A stretch of DNA of 64,000 nucleotides from contig DAIUEV010000012.1 of assembly GCA_036844945.1 (NCBI GenBank), forward strand, positions 1-64,000, written 5' to 3'. This document shows positions 25,072 through 33,700 of the stretch, piece after piece (the stretch's first letter is position 1; the number at the start of each line of letters is the position of its first letter). Source of the stretch: Palsa-461 sp036844945 (lineage in GTDB: Bacteria > Actinomycetota > Acidimicrobiia > Acidimicrobiales > RAAP-2). Below the pieces are notes generated by a model. That model was not told where the DNA came from. It saw nothing but the letters and a program-made list of their open reading frames with translations, and made no database searches. Made by a program: the position numbers and the translations under genes.

Positions 25072-25955
25072 CGGCGCGGGACTGCGTCGCCGGTGTGCAA
25101 GCGCCACCCGACGGCCGCTGCCCCGACCAGTGGGCCGAGTGCGCCGAGGCCGGCTGGCTCGATGCGGGTGCCGGCCGAGAACTCGAGGCGCGCGTGGCGG
25201 GCCAGCTCGGCCCGTGCCGCCGCGAAGAACGGCTCGCCCATGCCGAGCGCGACCGAGCCGGCCACGACGGCGAGGTCGAGGTCGAGCAGGTTGGCCACCG
25301 ACGCGACGGCCCGTCCGACCATCGTCCCGGTCCGGGCCACCACCGGAGGCGGCGCCTCGGTCGGCACTCCCCCGGTCATCGCCGCGATCGCCGTGCCGGA
25401 GGCCTCCGCCTCGAGGCAGCCGAAGCCGCCGCACGAGCACTTCCGGCCGCCGGGTTCGACGACGACATGACCGATGTGGCCGGCGTTCCCGAGCCGACCG
25501 TCGAGCAGCCGGCCGTTGAGGACGATGCCTCCCCCGACCCCGGTCGACACGACGATCGCGAGGAAGTTGTCATGACCGACGGCGGCACCGCGCCAGCGCT
25601 CACCCAATGCGAGCGCCTTTGCATCGTTGTCAACGGCGGTCGGGAGGTTGACCAGCTCGGCCACCCGGGCCCGCAAGGGGAAGCCCCGCCAACCCGGGAT
25701 GTTGAGCGGCGAGACCGTGACCCCGCCGGGCGCCATCGGACCCCCGCATCCGACGCCGCAGACCCGCAGCGCGCCTCGCGGCGCGTGCGCGCTCACCCGT
25801 CCGATCAGTGCCGCGAGCGGGGACCAGACCGCCTCGGCGTCGCCGTCGTGCGACGTGGGAACCTGCTCGGAGTGGCTGACGTCCCCGTCACCGTCGACGA
25901 GGGCCACCGCCATCTTGGTGCCGCCGATGTCGACGGCCAGGCAGAGCGACGGCAC
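25068..25955 (-). CDS. ROK family sugar kinase (glucokinase-like)
   Basis: ATP-dependent hexose kinase fold, 295 residues. ATP phosphate loop CLAVDIGGTKMAVALVDGDG at the N-terminus, catalytic Asp in VDNDAKALALGE, VVSTGVGGGIVLNGRLL, and the ROK zinc site GHIGHVVVEPGGRKCSCGGFGCLEAEASG. Without the N-terminal helix-turn-helix of ROK repressors, so an enzyme: probably glucokinase or a related N-acetylhexosamine kinase. GTG start at 25955, 11 bp after the upstream DUF3040 gene. Confidence 0.88.
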   Translation of the reverse strand: MPSLCLAVDIGGTKMAVALVDGDGDVSHSEQVPTSHDGDAEAVWSPLAALIGRVSAHAPRGALRVCGVGCGGPMAPGGVTVSPLNIPGWRGFPLRARVAELVNLPTAVDNDAKALALGERWRGAAVGHDNFLAIVVSTGVGGGIVLNGRLLDGRLGNAGHIGHVVVEPGGRKCSCGGFGCLEAEASGTAIAAMTGGVPTEAPPPVVARTGTMVGRAVASVANLLDLDLAVVAGSVALGMGEPFFAAARAELARHARLEFSAGTRIEPAGLGALGPLVGAAAVGWRLHTGDAVPRR

Positions 25956-25966
25956 GCCGCCGGTGA

Positions 25967-26365
25967 CTAACGGTCGCGACGGAACCGGGTGCGAAGCCAG
26001 GTGCGGGCGTTGTCCATGGCGCCCTCGATCCCGGCGGGCTCCGACCCCTGGGGCCGGTCCTTCTGCAGCGAGCGGGTCAGGTCGTGCCAGCCGGCCTTCC
26101 CCATGCGCCTGAGGTTGCGCTCGAACACGACGGCGGAGGCGAACATCAGGGCGACGCCCAGGAAGCCGACCGCCACCGAGTGGGGGTAGAAGCCCACCAG
26201 GATGGCGATCCCGGCCAAGAATCCGAGGGCGGCCCACTTGCAGTAGCGCCCGGCGTGCCGGTAGACGGTCTCGGACCGGACCCGCTCGGCGAACTGGGGG
26301 TCCTGGCGAACGAGGGATTCCTCGAGCTCGGCCAGGATCCGCTGTTCGTGGTCAGAGAGCGGCAT
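25967..26365 (-). CDS. DUF3040 family membrane protein
   Basis: 132 residues beginning MPLSDHEQRILAELEESL, the hallmark of DUF3040 proteins of actinobacteria, followed by two hydrophobic helices (about 47-62 and 65-84) and a charged C-terminus with RNLRRMGKAGWHDLTRSL. Function unknown; often near mraZ and the dcw cluster, as here. ATG 26365 fits the conserved start; the frame opens further to 26437. Confidence 0.85.
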   Translation of the reverse strand: MPLSDHEQRILAELEESLVRQDPQFAERVRSETVYRHAGRYCKWAALGFLAGIAILVGFYPHSVAVGFLGVALMFASAVVFERNLRRMGKAGWHDLTRSLQKDRPQGSEPAGIEGAMDNARTWLRTRFRRDR

Positions 26366-26467
26366 TGCTCCCCCCCGCCTGTCCCGGGGTGGGAACCGGC
26401 GCGACGCGCCCACCTCCGGTCGATCCCATCGCCACACCCTCAGGCGACCTCACTGCGCGCGATTCTA

Positions 26468-26490
26468 CGGCGAGCTTCGGCCCTTCGCCG
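26468..26490 (-). terminator. Candidate hairpin after the LapA-like gene
   Basis: CGGCGA (26468-26473) and TCGCCG (26485-26490) form an inverted repeat with an 11-bp loop, 43 bp beyond the stop codon of the LapA-like gene. No T-run follows, so a terminator role is only suggested. Confidence 0.3.
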
Positions 26491-26532
26491 CACGCGACCG
26501 CCCAAATCCGGGCTCCCGGCCGAGGCATCGTC

Positions 26533-26796
26533 TCAGGAGGGCGGCCGGCGGAACCGGCGGCCTACGAGGAGGCCGAGCCCGGCCCCGAAGACGGCGGCCA
26601 CCGCGAGTGCCCCCACGACCGGCGACTTGGTGCTCACCACCCAGAAGTGGATCCGGACGTCCTGGGTGTTGGCCAGCGCGAACCAGACCCCGAGGGCGAG
26701 CAGGACGCCGGAGACGACCAGCCGGACGTCGCGGCGGCGGCTCGGGGCCGCCTCCGGCTGGACCTGGTGCTCGCCTGGCTCATGCGGCAGCGACAT
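26533..26796 (-). CDS. LapA domain (DUF1049) membrane protein
   Basis: 87 residues with two hydrophobic segments (about 25-43 and 56-77). LALGVWFALANTQDVRIHFWVVSTKSPVV matches the LapA/DUF1049 pattern, in which an Asn-rich turn follows helix one. In proteobacteria LapA serves LPS assembly; in actinobacteria the role is unknown. It follows the MMPL gene by 27 bp and may be cotranscribed. Confidence 0.75.
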   Translation of the reverse strand: MSLPHEPGEHQVQPEAAPSRRRDVRLVVSGVLLALGVWFALANTQDVRIHFWVVSTKSPVVGALAVAAVFGAGLGLLVGRRFRRPPS

Positions 26797-26823
26797 GGCG
26801 GCCCCCTTCTGGTCCGGTCCCCT

Positions 26824-29154
26824 TCAGTCTTGTCGACCCGATCGTGCCACCACCGGCGGGGCCGGCGCGGACGGCGGGTCGGCAAGGGCGGCCGGGCTTC
26901 GGCCCATCGCGGCCGGCCACCAGTTCCACCGGCCGATCAGGGTCACCGTAGCGGGCACGAGGACCGTCCGGACGACGAAGGTGTCGAGGAGGACACCGAC
27001 GGCCAGCCCGAAGCCGACCGCCTCGACCGAGCTGCCGCCCGCCTGTCGCGCCGCCACGAGGGCGAACACCGCGAACGTCCCCGCGAGGACGAGTCCGGCC
27101 GAGGTCACCGTCGATCCGGTCGCGCCGACCGCCTTCACCACCGCCTCCCGCAGCGGGCTGCGCGCGGCCTCCTCCCGGATCCGGGACATGACGAGGATGT
27201 TGTAGTCCTCCCCGAGGGCGAGGAGAAAGAGGAACATGAGGAACGGGAGGATGAACGTGAGGCCGCCCTGGTGGGCGAGGTACACGAACACGATCACCGC
27301 CAGCCCGAGCGACGCCAGGTAGGAGACGACGACGCTCGCGAGGAGGTACAGCGGCGCGACGAGGCTCCGCAGCACGAGCGCGAGCACGATCCCGATGACG
27401 ACCACCGCGACCGGCACGATGCGCTTGAGGTCGTGGTCCGAGATGGTGCTCACGTCGTAGAGGGCCGGCGCCTCCCCCGCCACGCCGTTGGCGGTCCCCC
27501 CCACCTCGTGGGCGACCTTGGCGAGCGTGGCGCGGATCGCCGGCACCGCGTTCAGCGCTGCGCTGGTCGACGGGTCCCCGGCCTTGAGTCCCGCTTCCCA
27601 CTGCACCGTCGAGCCGTCAGTCGAGATGTACCGGGCGGTGGCCCGGTAGGCGTTGTAGAGACGGGCCGGCACCCCGGTGCCGGCGGGCTCCGTCGTCGAC
27701 AGCGCGAGAGGCGGGCCGAACTGCGCGTGCAGCGATTCCAACTCGGTCGGGGTGAGCACCGTCCCGTTCGGATCGAGCGGACCGGTCATCGTGGTGAACC
27801 GCCCGCTCGCCTTGAGCAACGTGCCGGCTCGCTCGAGGCGACCGGGGTCCTGCCAGGCCGAAGCGGGCAGCCGCATGATCAGGTTGGTCGGGTTCTGGCT
27901 CGCCTGGGGGAAGTGGTGCGTGATCTCGGCGTTCCCGATCGCCGCACTGGTGCCGGGAGGCGCGGTGAGGTTCCCCCCAAAACCGCCCGGCTTGTAGCCG
28001 ATCACGGCGACGGCGAGCGCCCCGAACACGACGACGCCGATCATGAGCGACAGGACGGGGCGCCGCACGAATCGTGACGCGGTGCGCCCCCAGATCCCCG
28101 CCTGGAGCTCCTGCTGGCGCAGCTTGAACGGCCAGAAGGTCGCCCTCCCGAAGATCGCGAGGAGCGCCGGCAGGAGCGTCAACCCTGCGATCAGCATGAC
28201 TGCGATGCCGATCGCGAGCGGGGGGCCGAGGTCCTTGTAGAGGCCGAAGTCGGCGAGCGACAGGCTGAGGAGGGCGAGGACCACGGTCGACGCCGAGCCG
28301 GTGATCGACTCCCCCACCCGGGATACCGCGATCTCGACCGCCTGGTGGGCGGAACGACCCGACTGCATCTCTTCTCGGACTCTGAAGACGAGGAACAGCC
28401 CGTAGTCGGTCCCCGCACCCAGCACCAGCACGATGAGGAGGAGCTGGGTGATCGAGGAGATCTTGAGGCCGAGAGACCCGAGTCCGCCGATGAGCGACTG
28501 GGAGAGGGCGAGCACGACGGCGGCGGGGATCAAGGTGAGCAGGGGGGCCAGGGCCGATCGGAAGATGAACAGCAACAGGACGATGATGAAGAGGAGGGAG
28601 AGCGACTGGGTCTGCTTCCCCTCGGCCGCCGACTGGGCGTTGTTGGCGACGGCGGTGGCGACCGCCCCGGCCAGGTGGATCCGCAAGCCGGGCGTCTCGG
28701 CGCGGTCGGCGACCGCGGTCAACCGATCGATGAGGGTCTTGTCGTCCTGGACGTCGTTGGGCGAGTTCTTCGAGAGGACCAGCAGCTGGGCGGCCTCGCC
28801 GTCGGGCGAGATGCCGGCGAACTGCACGAGGTCGACCGTCGGGACCCGGCGCAGCGTCCCGGTGATCGACTCCAGGGTGGCCGCGTCGGCGGCGGTGAGG
28901 GGGCCCGAGGTGGCGACGCCCACCACCTGGACGAGGGTCTGGTCGGCCGGCCCGGTGAGCGGCTCGGCGAGATCGGCGGCCAGGTTCGACGGAGCGCTCG
29001 CCGGCAGGAACGCGCTGTTGTTGTTGTTGACCTGACTCCCGAGGCTCGGGAGCGCCCGCACGGCCGCGACCGTCCCGAGCAACCAGACGACGATGATGAT
29101 CCACCGGTAGCGGACGACCCCGCGCCCGAGCGCCCGGAACAGCCGGTCTACCAA
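26824..29154 (-). CDS. MMPL family transporter (RND superfamily)
   Basis: Large membrane transporter of about 776 residues with the RND two-fold layout: helix 1, a periplasmic-type domain (about 35-185), five helices, a second soluble domain and five more helices. The proton-relay Asp-Tyr pairs of MmpL3-type proteins are present in both halves (GAGTDYGLFLV, D250-Y251, and LGEDYNILVMS). Probably exports lipids or hydrophobic compounds to the envelope. TTG start at 29154 with GGAGGAG 7 bp upstream. Divergent from the nitronate monooxygenase gene with 128 bp between. Confidence 0.9.
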   Translation of the reverse strand: MVDRLFRALGRGVVRYRWIIIVVWLLGTVAAVRALPSLGSQVNNNNSAFLPASAPSNLAADLAEPLTGPADQTLVQVVGVATSGPLTAADAATLESITGTLRRVPTVDLVQFAGISPDGEAAQLLVLSKNSPNDVQDDKTLIDRLTAVADRAETPGLRIHLAGAVATAVANNAQSAAEGKQTQSLSLLFIIVLLLFIFRSALAPLLTLIPAAVVLALSQSLIGGLGSLGLKISSITQLLLIVLVLGAGTDYGLFLVFRVREEMQSGRSAHQAVEIAVSRVGESITGSASTVVLALLSLSLADFGLYKDLGPPLAIGIAVMLIAGLTLLPALLAIFGRATFWPFKLRQQELQAGIWGRTASRFVRRPVLSLMIGVVVFGALAVAVIGYKPGGFGGNLTAPPGTSAAIGNAEITHHFPQASQNPTNLIMRLPASAWQDPGRLERAGTLLKASGRFTTMTGPLDPNGTVLTPTELESLHAQFGPPLALSTTEPAGTGVPARLYNAYRATARYISTDGSTVQWEAGLKAGDPSTSAALNAVPAIRATLAKVAHEVGGTANGVAGEAPALYDVSTISDHDLKRIVPVAVVVIGIVLALVLRSLVAPLYLLASVVVSYLASLGLAVIVFVYLAHQGGLTFILPFLMFLFLLALGEDYNILVMSRIREEAARSPLREAVVKAVGATGSTVTSAGLVLAGTFAVFALVAARQAGGSSVEAVGFGLAVGVLLDTFVVRTVLVPATVTLIGRWNWWPAAMGRSPAALADPPSAPAPPVVARSGRQD

Positions 29155-29282
29155 AACGCCTCTCCTCCGGGGGCCAGGTCGCGGGTCCGCTCGTCGCAGC
29201 TTGACGGCCAGGTTGGGGGGGAGCCAAATCTGGAATGCTGGAGCGGTCCGGGCCCCAAGTATCGCGAGCCGAGGAGGTGCGG

Positions 29283-30272
29283 GTGCGCACCCGATTGACC
29301 GAGCTCCTCGAGATCGAACACCCGCTGATGCTGGCGGGGATGGGTGGCGTCTCCTACGCCCCCCTCGTGGCCGCCGTCTCCGATGCCGGGGGCTTCGGGT
29401 GCCTGGGGGCCTCCACCATGAGCTCGGAGCTGTTGGTCGAGGAGATGGCGGCGGTCCGGGCCGCGACGAACCGGCCCTTCGGGGTCGACCTGCTGGCGGT
29501 GATCGGCGACGAGCTCCTGAAGCGGGTGCAGCTCCTGATCGACGGCGGGGCAAGCCTGTTCGTGGCGGGCCTTGGAGTCCCAGTCGACGCGATATCGCTA
29601 TGCCACGACCACGGCGTGCTGGTGGCCAACATGTGCGGCAAGGTCATCCACGCCGAACGTGCTGTGGCTTCGGGCTGTGACCTCGTGGTCGCACAGGGGA
29701 CCGAGGCCGGCGGCCACACCGGGCTCGTGGCCACGATGCCGCTCGTGCCCCAGATCGTCGACGCCGTCGGCGACCAAGTCCCGGTGGTCGCCGCCGGGGG
29801 CATCTTCGACGGCCGCGGCCTCGCCGCCGCCCTGGCCCTCGGGGCCGAAGGGGCCTGGGTGGGCACCCGGTTCATCGCCACCCCCGAGGCGCGCGGCGTC
29901 GTCGGCTACAAAGAGGCGCTCATCGCCTCGGGAGAGGACGGGACCGTCATCAGCCGCGCCTATTCGGGGAAGCCGATGCGGGTGCTCCGCAACGAGTTCG
30001 CCGACCACTTCGTCGCCCACCCAGAAGAGCTGAAGCCATTCCCGGCGCAACTGGGTGTGTCGATCGGGGCGAACGCCTGGCATCTGGGTGGCGACGAGAC
30101 CACAGAGGGCGTCGATCTCTCAAAGGAGGGCTTCCCGGCGGGCCAGGGGGTCGGCGGCATCGATTCGCTCGTTCCCGCACGCGACCTGGTCGCGCGTTTC
30201 ATGGACGAAGCCGAGACGGCGTTGCAAAGGCTGGATCCGCTGCGCGCCGACGCGGTCAGCCCCTCGAGCTAG
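29283..30272 (+). CDS. Nitronate monooxygenase (2-nitropropane dioxygenase family)
   Basis: FMN-dependent TIM-barrel oxidoreductase, 329 residues. HPLMLAGMGGVSYAPLVAAVSDAGGFGCLGA at the start, then VANMCGKVIHAERAVASGCDLVVAQGTEAGGHTG, which holds the conserved His of the phosphate/substrate site, and VVAAGGIFDGRGLAAALALGAEGAWVGTRFIAT (FMN phosphate binding). Detoxifies propionate 3-nitronate-like compounds or acts as an enoyl-reductase-like enzyme (FabK relatives). GTG 29283 follows GGAGGTG closely; an upstream GTG is less likely. Confidence 0.88.
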   Translation: MRTRLTELLEIEHPLMLAGMGGVSYAPLVAAVSDAGGFGCLGASTMSSELLVEEMAAVRAATNRPFGVDLLAVIGDELLKRVQLLIDGGASLFVAGLGVPVDAISLCHDHGVLVANMCGKVIHAERAVASGCDLVVAQGTEAGGHTGLVATMPLVPQIVDAVGDQVPVVAAGGIFDGRGLAAALALGAEGAWVGTRFIATPEARGVVGYKEALIASGEDGTVISRAYSGKPMRVLRNEFADHFVAHPEELKPFPAQLGVSIGANAWHLGGDETTEGVDLSKEGFPAGQGVGGIDSLVPARDLVARFMDEAETALQRLDPLRADAVSPSS

Positions 30273-30421
30273 TCGGAGGCCGCGGCATCCGCCGCGACAT
30301 TGCGCCGTCGCGGTGTGGGCTACCGCGGTGTGGCTGCCCCGAAGGCCGACCGGCCGGGCAAAAGACTCCGGTGCCGGTCTGAAGCCCGGCAACAAGGCCA
30401 TTCCCCGGCAAAGGTTCGTGC

Positions 30422-30464
30422 GGTGCATACATCACTTCTGTGCACCACTCTCAGCTCCTCTGAG
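30422..30464. terminator. Two adjacent hairpins between convergent genes
   Basis: GGTGCA (30422-30427) pairs with TGCACC (30441-30446), and CTCAG (30450-30454) with CTGAG (30460-30464). They lie in the 245-bp space between the convergent nitronate monooxygenase and msrA genes, a usual place for terminators. There is no clear T-run. No gene is visible in this space. Confidence 0.35.
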
Positions 30465-30517
30465 CGTTGGATCGCACCTTGTCGACCCCGCGACGAGGGC
30501 GCGAGCGGCTGTGGCTC

Positions 30518-31171
30518 CTACTCCGAGAGCAGGCCGACCGGACAGGACACTCCTGTTCCGCCCAGTCCGCAGTAGCCGTTCGGGTTCGCAGCGAGATACT
30601 GCTGGTGGTAGTCCTCGGCGTAATAGAAGGGTCCAGCCGGCGCCACCTCCGTCGTGATCGGCCCGAATCCCGCTGCAGCGAGCCGCTCTTGGAACGAGGT
30701 CTTGACCTCGGCGGCCGCCGACGCCTGCTCGTCAGTGGCGACGTAGATCGCCGAGCGGTACTGGGTCCCGATGTCGTTGCCCTGCCGCATGCCCTGGGTC
30801 GGATCGTGGCTCTCAAAGAACTCGGCGAGGAGCCGCCGGTAGGTGAGCTTGGCCGGATCGAAGACGACGAGGACCGCTTCGGCATGGCCGGTCCGTCCGC
30901 TGCACACCTCTTCGTAGGTGGGATTCGGGGTGTATCCCCCGGCGTACCCGACGGCCGTGGTGTAGACGCCGTCGAGCTGCCAGAACCGGCGCTCTGCGCC
31001 CCAGAAGCAACCCATGGCGAACACCGCCTGCTCGAGGCCGTCGGGGAACGGCGGGGCCATGGGGGTGCCGAGGACGAGGTGCTTCCCCGGATGGGTGATC
31101 GGAGTGGGTCGCCCGGGCAGCGCCTCCGCCGCATCGACCAACTGGGTCTTGTGGCTCGAGAACAGTCTCAT
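30518..31171 (-). CDS. msrA: Peptide methionine sulfoxide reductase A
   Basis: Reduces methionine-S-sulfoxide in proteins. Active-site GCFWG (54-58, catalytic Cys), GYAGGYTPNPTYEEVCSGRTGHAEAV, FFESHDPTQGMRQGNDIGTQYRSAIY, and a C-terminal resolving cysteine region GYCGLGGTGVSCP. 217 residues, full length. The next rightward gene is egtB, divergently placed, so the two oxidative-stress functions share a 280-bp control region. Confidence 0.95.
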   Translation of the reverse strand: MRLFSSHKTQLVDAAEALPGRPTPITHPGKHLVLGTPMAPPFPDGLEQAVFAMGCFWGAERRFWQLDGVYTTAVGYAGGYTPNPTYEEVCSGRTGHAEAVLVVFDPAKLTYRRLLAEFFESHDPTQGMRQGNDIGTQYRSAIYVATDEQASAAAEVKTSFQERLAAAGFGPITTEVAPAGPFYYAEDYHQQYLAANPNGYCGLGGTGVSCPVGLLSE

Positions 31172-31451
31172 CGCACGACCTTCCTCTCCCTGCGGGCTGC
31201 TTCAGTATGGGCCCCGGTCGGAACCGTGGGACGGCGGTCGGCGCCCCGGCGACGACCCCCAACGCAGCGATCGGCCCCGAGCCTACCGGCGCGGACCTTT
31301 GAGACGGGTCGCTGACCAGGCAATTCAGGCAGAAAAAGTCCCGGGGGTGCGGCACGACCCGCTGGAGCCCGACATTACGGTGGGCGGTGAAGCCGCACCC
31401 CCGACGCGCCAGACGGCCTGGCTGGTACCGGGCGACCCGAGAGGTCCGCCG

Positions 31452-32696
31452 ATGTCCACGACCGATCCCGAGGGTCGCGTGTCGCTGCTCGGACAGCGGT
31501 TCGTCGAGGTCCGCGAGACGACCGAGGAGCTGGCCGCCCCCCTCAGCCCGGAGGACCAGACGATCCAATCGATGCCGGACGTCAGCCCGACCAAGTGGCA
31601 CCGCGGCCACACCACCTGGTTCTTCGAGACCTTCGTCCTGCCACGCCACGACGACGGCTACACGGTGTTCCATCCGGCCTTCGGCTACATCTTCAACTCG
31701 TACTACGAGGCGATCGGCTCGCGGCACCCACGGGACCGGCGCGGAGTGATCTCCCGCCCCGGGGTGGCCGAGGTGGCCGACTACCGGCACCACGTCGACA
31801 AGGCGATGGCCGAGCTGTTCGGGGGCCGGGCGAGCACCGAGACCCTCTCGCTCGTCGAGCTGGGCATCCATCACGAGCAGCAACACCAGGAGCTCCTGCT
31901 GATGGACATCAAGCACGTCCTCTCGTGCAACACCCTCGAACCGGCCTACCGGACCGACGAGGTGGCGCCCCTCGCCGCCGCGAACCGCCTCGGCTGGGCG
32001 GAACACGAGGGCGGCGAGGTCGAGATCGGCCACCGCGGGGAGGGTTTCGGCTTCGACAACGAGTTCCCCCGGCATCGGGCGGTGGTGACCCCCTTCGCGC
32101 TTGGCGACCGGCTGATCAGCTGCGGCGAGTGGCTCGAGTTCATGGACGACGGCGGCTACCGACGGCCCGAGCTGTGGCTGTCGGACGGATGGGCCGCCGT
32201 CAACGAGCAGCGTTGGGAGGCGCCGCTGTACTGGCGCCGCGAGGACGACGGGTGGCGGGTGTTCACACTGACGGGGTCGAGGCCGGTGATCGAGAGCGAG
32301 CCCGTCTGCCATGTCAGCTACTACGAGGCCGACGCCTTCGCCCACTGGACCGGGTACCGGCTCCCGACCGAGACCGAGTGGGAGGCCGTCGCCACGCAGT
32401 CACGCCGGACCGGCCGGGCGCCGCATCTGCACCCCCTCGCCGGCGACCGACCGCTGTCCGACCTCGCCGGGGAGGTGTGGCAGTGGACGGCCAGCGCCTA
32501 CAGCCCCTACCCCGGGTTCCGGGCCGCTCCCGGCGCGGTCGGTGAGTACAACGGCAAGTTCATGGTCAACCAGCACGTGCTGCGGGGCGGGGCCTGCGTG
32601 ACCCCCGAGGGCCACACCCGGGCCACCTACCGGAACTTCTTCCACCCCGGCTCGCGCTGGGCCTTCAGCGGGCTGCGCGTCGCCCGCGACCTCTAA
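31452..32696 (+). CDS. egtB: Ergothioneine biosynthesis protein EgtB
   Basis: Non-heme iron sulfoxide synthase that joins hercynine to gamma-glutamylcysteine or cysteine with oxygen. N-terminal DinB-like domain with WHRGHTTWFFE (first iron His) and the HEQQHQE motif at about 138-144 (second and third iron His), then an FGE-sulfatase domain with YRLPTETEWEAVA, DLAGEVWQWTASAY, VLRGGACVTPEGHTRATYRNFF. 414 residues. egtD follows after 20 bp. No egtA, egtC or egtE is nearby, so the cysteine-using variant or remote genes are implied. Confidence 0.93.
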   Translation: MSTTDPEGRVSLLGQRFVEVRETTEELAAPLSPEDQTIQSMPDVSPTKWHRGHTTWFFETFVLPRHDDGYTVFHPAFGYIFNSYYEAIGSRHPRDRRGVISRPGVAEVADYRHHVDKAMAELFGGRASTETLSLVELGIHHEQQHQELLLMDIKHVLSCNTLEPAYRTDEVAPLAAANRLGWAEHEGGEVEIGHRGEGFGFDNEFPRHRAVVTPFALGDRLISCGEWLEFMDDGGYRRPELWLSDGWAAVNEQRWEAPLYWRREDDGWRVFTLTGSRPVIESEPVCHVSYYEADAFAHWTGYRLPTETEWEAVATQSRRTGRAPHLHPLAGDRPLSDLAGEVWQWTASAYSPYPGFRAAPGAVGEYNGKFMVNQHVLRGGACVTPEGHTRATYRNFFHPGSRWAFSGLRVARDL

Positions 32697-32716
32697 CCCG
32701 ACTCCGGAGCCGCCCC

Positions 32717-33697
32717 ATGCCTGGATCGAGCCTCACCGTCGACGTCTTCCTCACCGCCGCCGAGCTCCGCCACGCCCTCGAGGAGGACGTGCGGTGCGGG
32801 CTGAGCGCCCGGCCGAAGGCCATCCCGCCGCTGTGGTTCTACGACGAGACCGGCAGCCGGCTCTTCGAGGAGATCACCCGCCTACCCGAGTACTACCCAA
32901 CCCGTGCCGAGCGCCGGCTGCTCGCGCAGCACGCCGGTGAGCTGTCCAGGCTGGCCCGGGCCGACACGCTCGTCGAGCTCGGTGCCGGGTCGTGCGATAA
33001 GACCCGCCTGCTCCTCGACGCGATGCGGGCCACCAGGCCGCTGCACCGCTACGTCCCGTTCGACGTGAGCGACGAGTTCCTCCGCGAGGCGGCCGTCGGG
33101 TTGCTCCAGGAGTACGAGGGGCTCTCCGTCCACGCGGTCGTCGGCGACTTCCGACGCCACCTCGACCGGGTGCCGACGACCGGGACCCGTCTCGTCGCGT
33201 TCCTCGGCGGCACCATCGGGAACCTCGTCCCGGCGGAACGGCGCCCGTTCCTGCGCGAGCTCTGCACCACCATGGGGAGCCAGGACCATCTGCTCCTCGG
33301 CGCCGACCTGGTGAAGGATCCCGCCGTCATCGTTGCCGCCTACGACGACGCCGCCGGCGTCACCGCGGCCTTCAACCGCAACGTGCTGCACGTGATCAAC
33401 AACGAGCTCGGCGCGGACTTCGACCCCGATCTGTTCGACCACGTGGCGCTCTGGAACGACGAGGAGCGCTGGATCGAGATGCGGCTGCGCTCGGTCCGGC
33501 GCCAGTCGGTCCGGGTGGCGGCCCTCGCGCTCGCGGTCGGGTTCGAAGAGGGCGAGGATCTCCTGACCGAGATCAGCGCGAAGTTCGCACCCGAACAGCT
33601 CGCCGACGAGCTCGTCGACGCGGGCTTCATCCTCGACGCCACGTGGGGGGCCGTCGAGGGCGAGTTCCTCCTCGTCCTCGCCCACCCGGCGGTGTGA
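32717..33697 (+). CDS. egtD: L-histidine N-alpha-methyltransferase EgtD
   Basis: SAM-dependent trimethylation of histidine to hercynine, first step of ergothioneine synthesis. Family motifs: PPLWFYDETGSRLFEEITRLPEYYPTRAE, SAM-binding VELGAGSCDKTRLLL, YVPFDVSDEFLREAA, FLGGTIGNLVP, LGADLVKDPAVIVAAYDDAAGVTAAFNRN, and C-terminal ISAKFAPEQL. 326 residues, full length. Second gene of an egtB-egtD operon; ends 3 bp before the convergent encapsulin stop. Confidence 0.95.
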   Translation: MPGSSLTVDVFLTAAELRHALEEDVRCGLSARPKAIPPLWFYDETGSRLFEEITRLPEYYPTRAERRLLAQHAGELSRLARADTLVELGAGSCDKTRLLLDAMRATRPLHRYVPFDVSDEFLREAAVGLLQEYEGLSVHAVVGDFRRHLDRVPTTGTRLVAFLGGTIGNLVPAERRPFLRELCTTMGSQDHLLLGADLVKDPAVIVAAYDDAAGVTAAFNRNVLHVINNELGADFDPDLFDHVALWNDEERWIEMRLRSVRRQSVRVAALALAVGFEEGEDLLTEISAKFAPEQLADELVDAGFILDATWGAVEGEFLLVLAHPAV

Positions 33698-33700
33698 CGG

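Noticed and set aside
30273..30517. SAM or cobalamin riboswitch near msrA
   Set aside because: The space lies downstream of msrA, between convergent genes, and lacks the conserved cores of these riboswitches.
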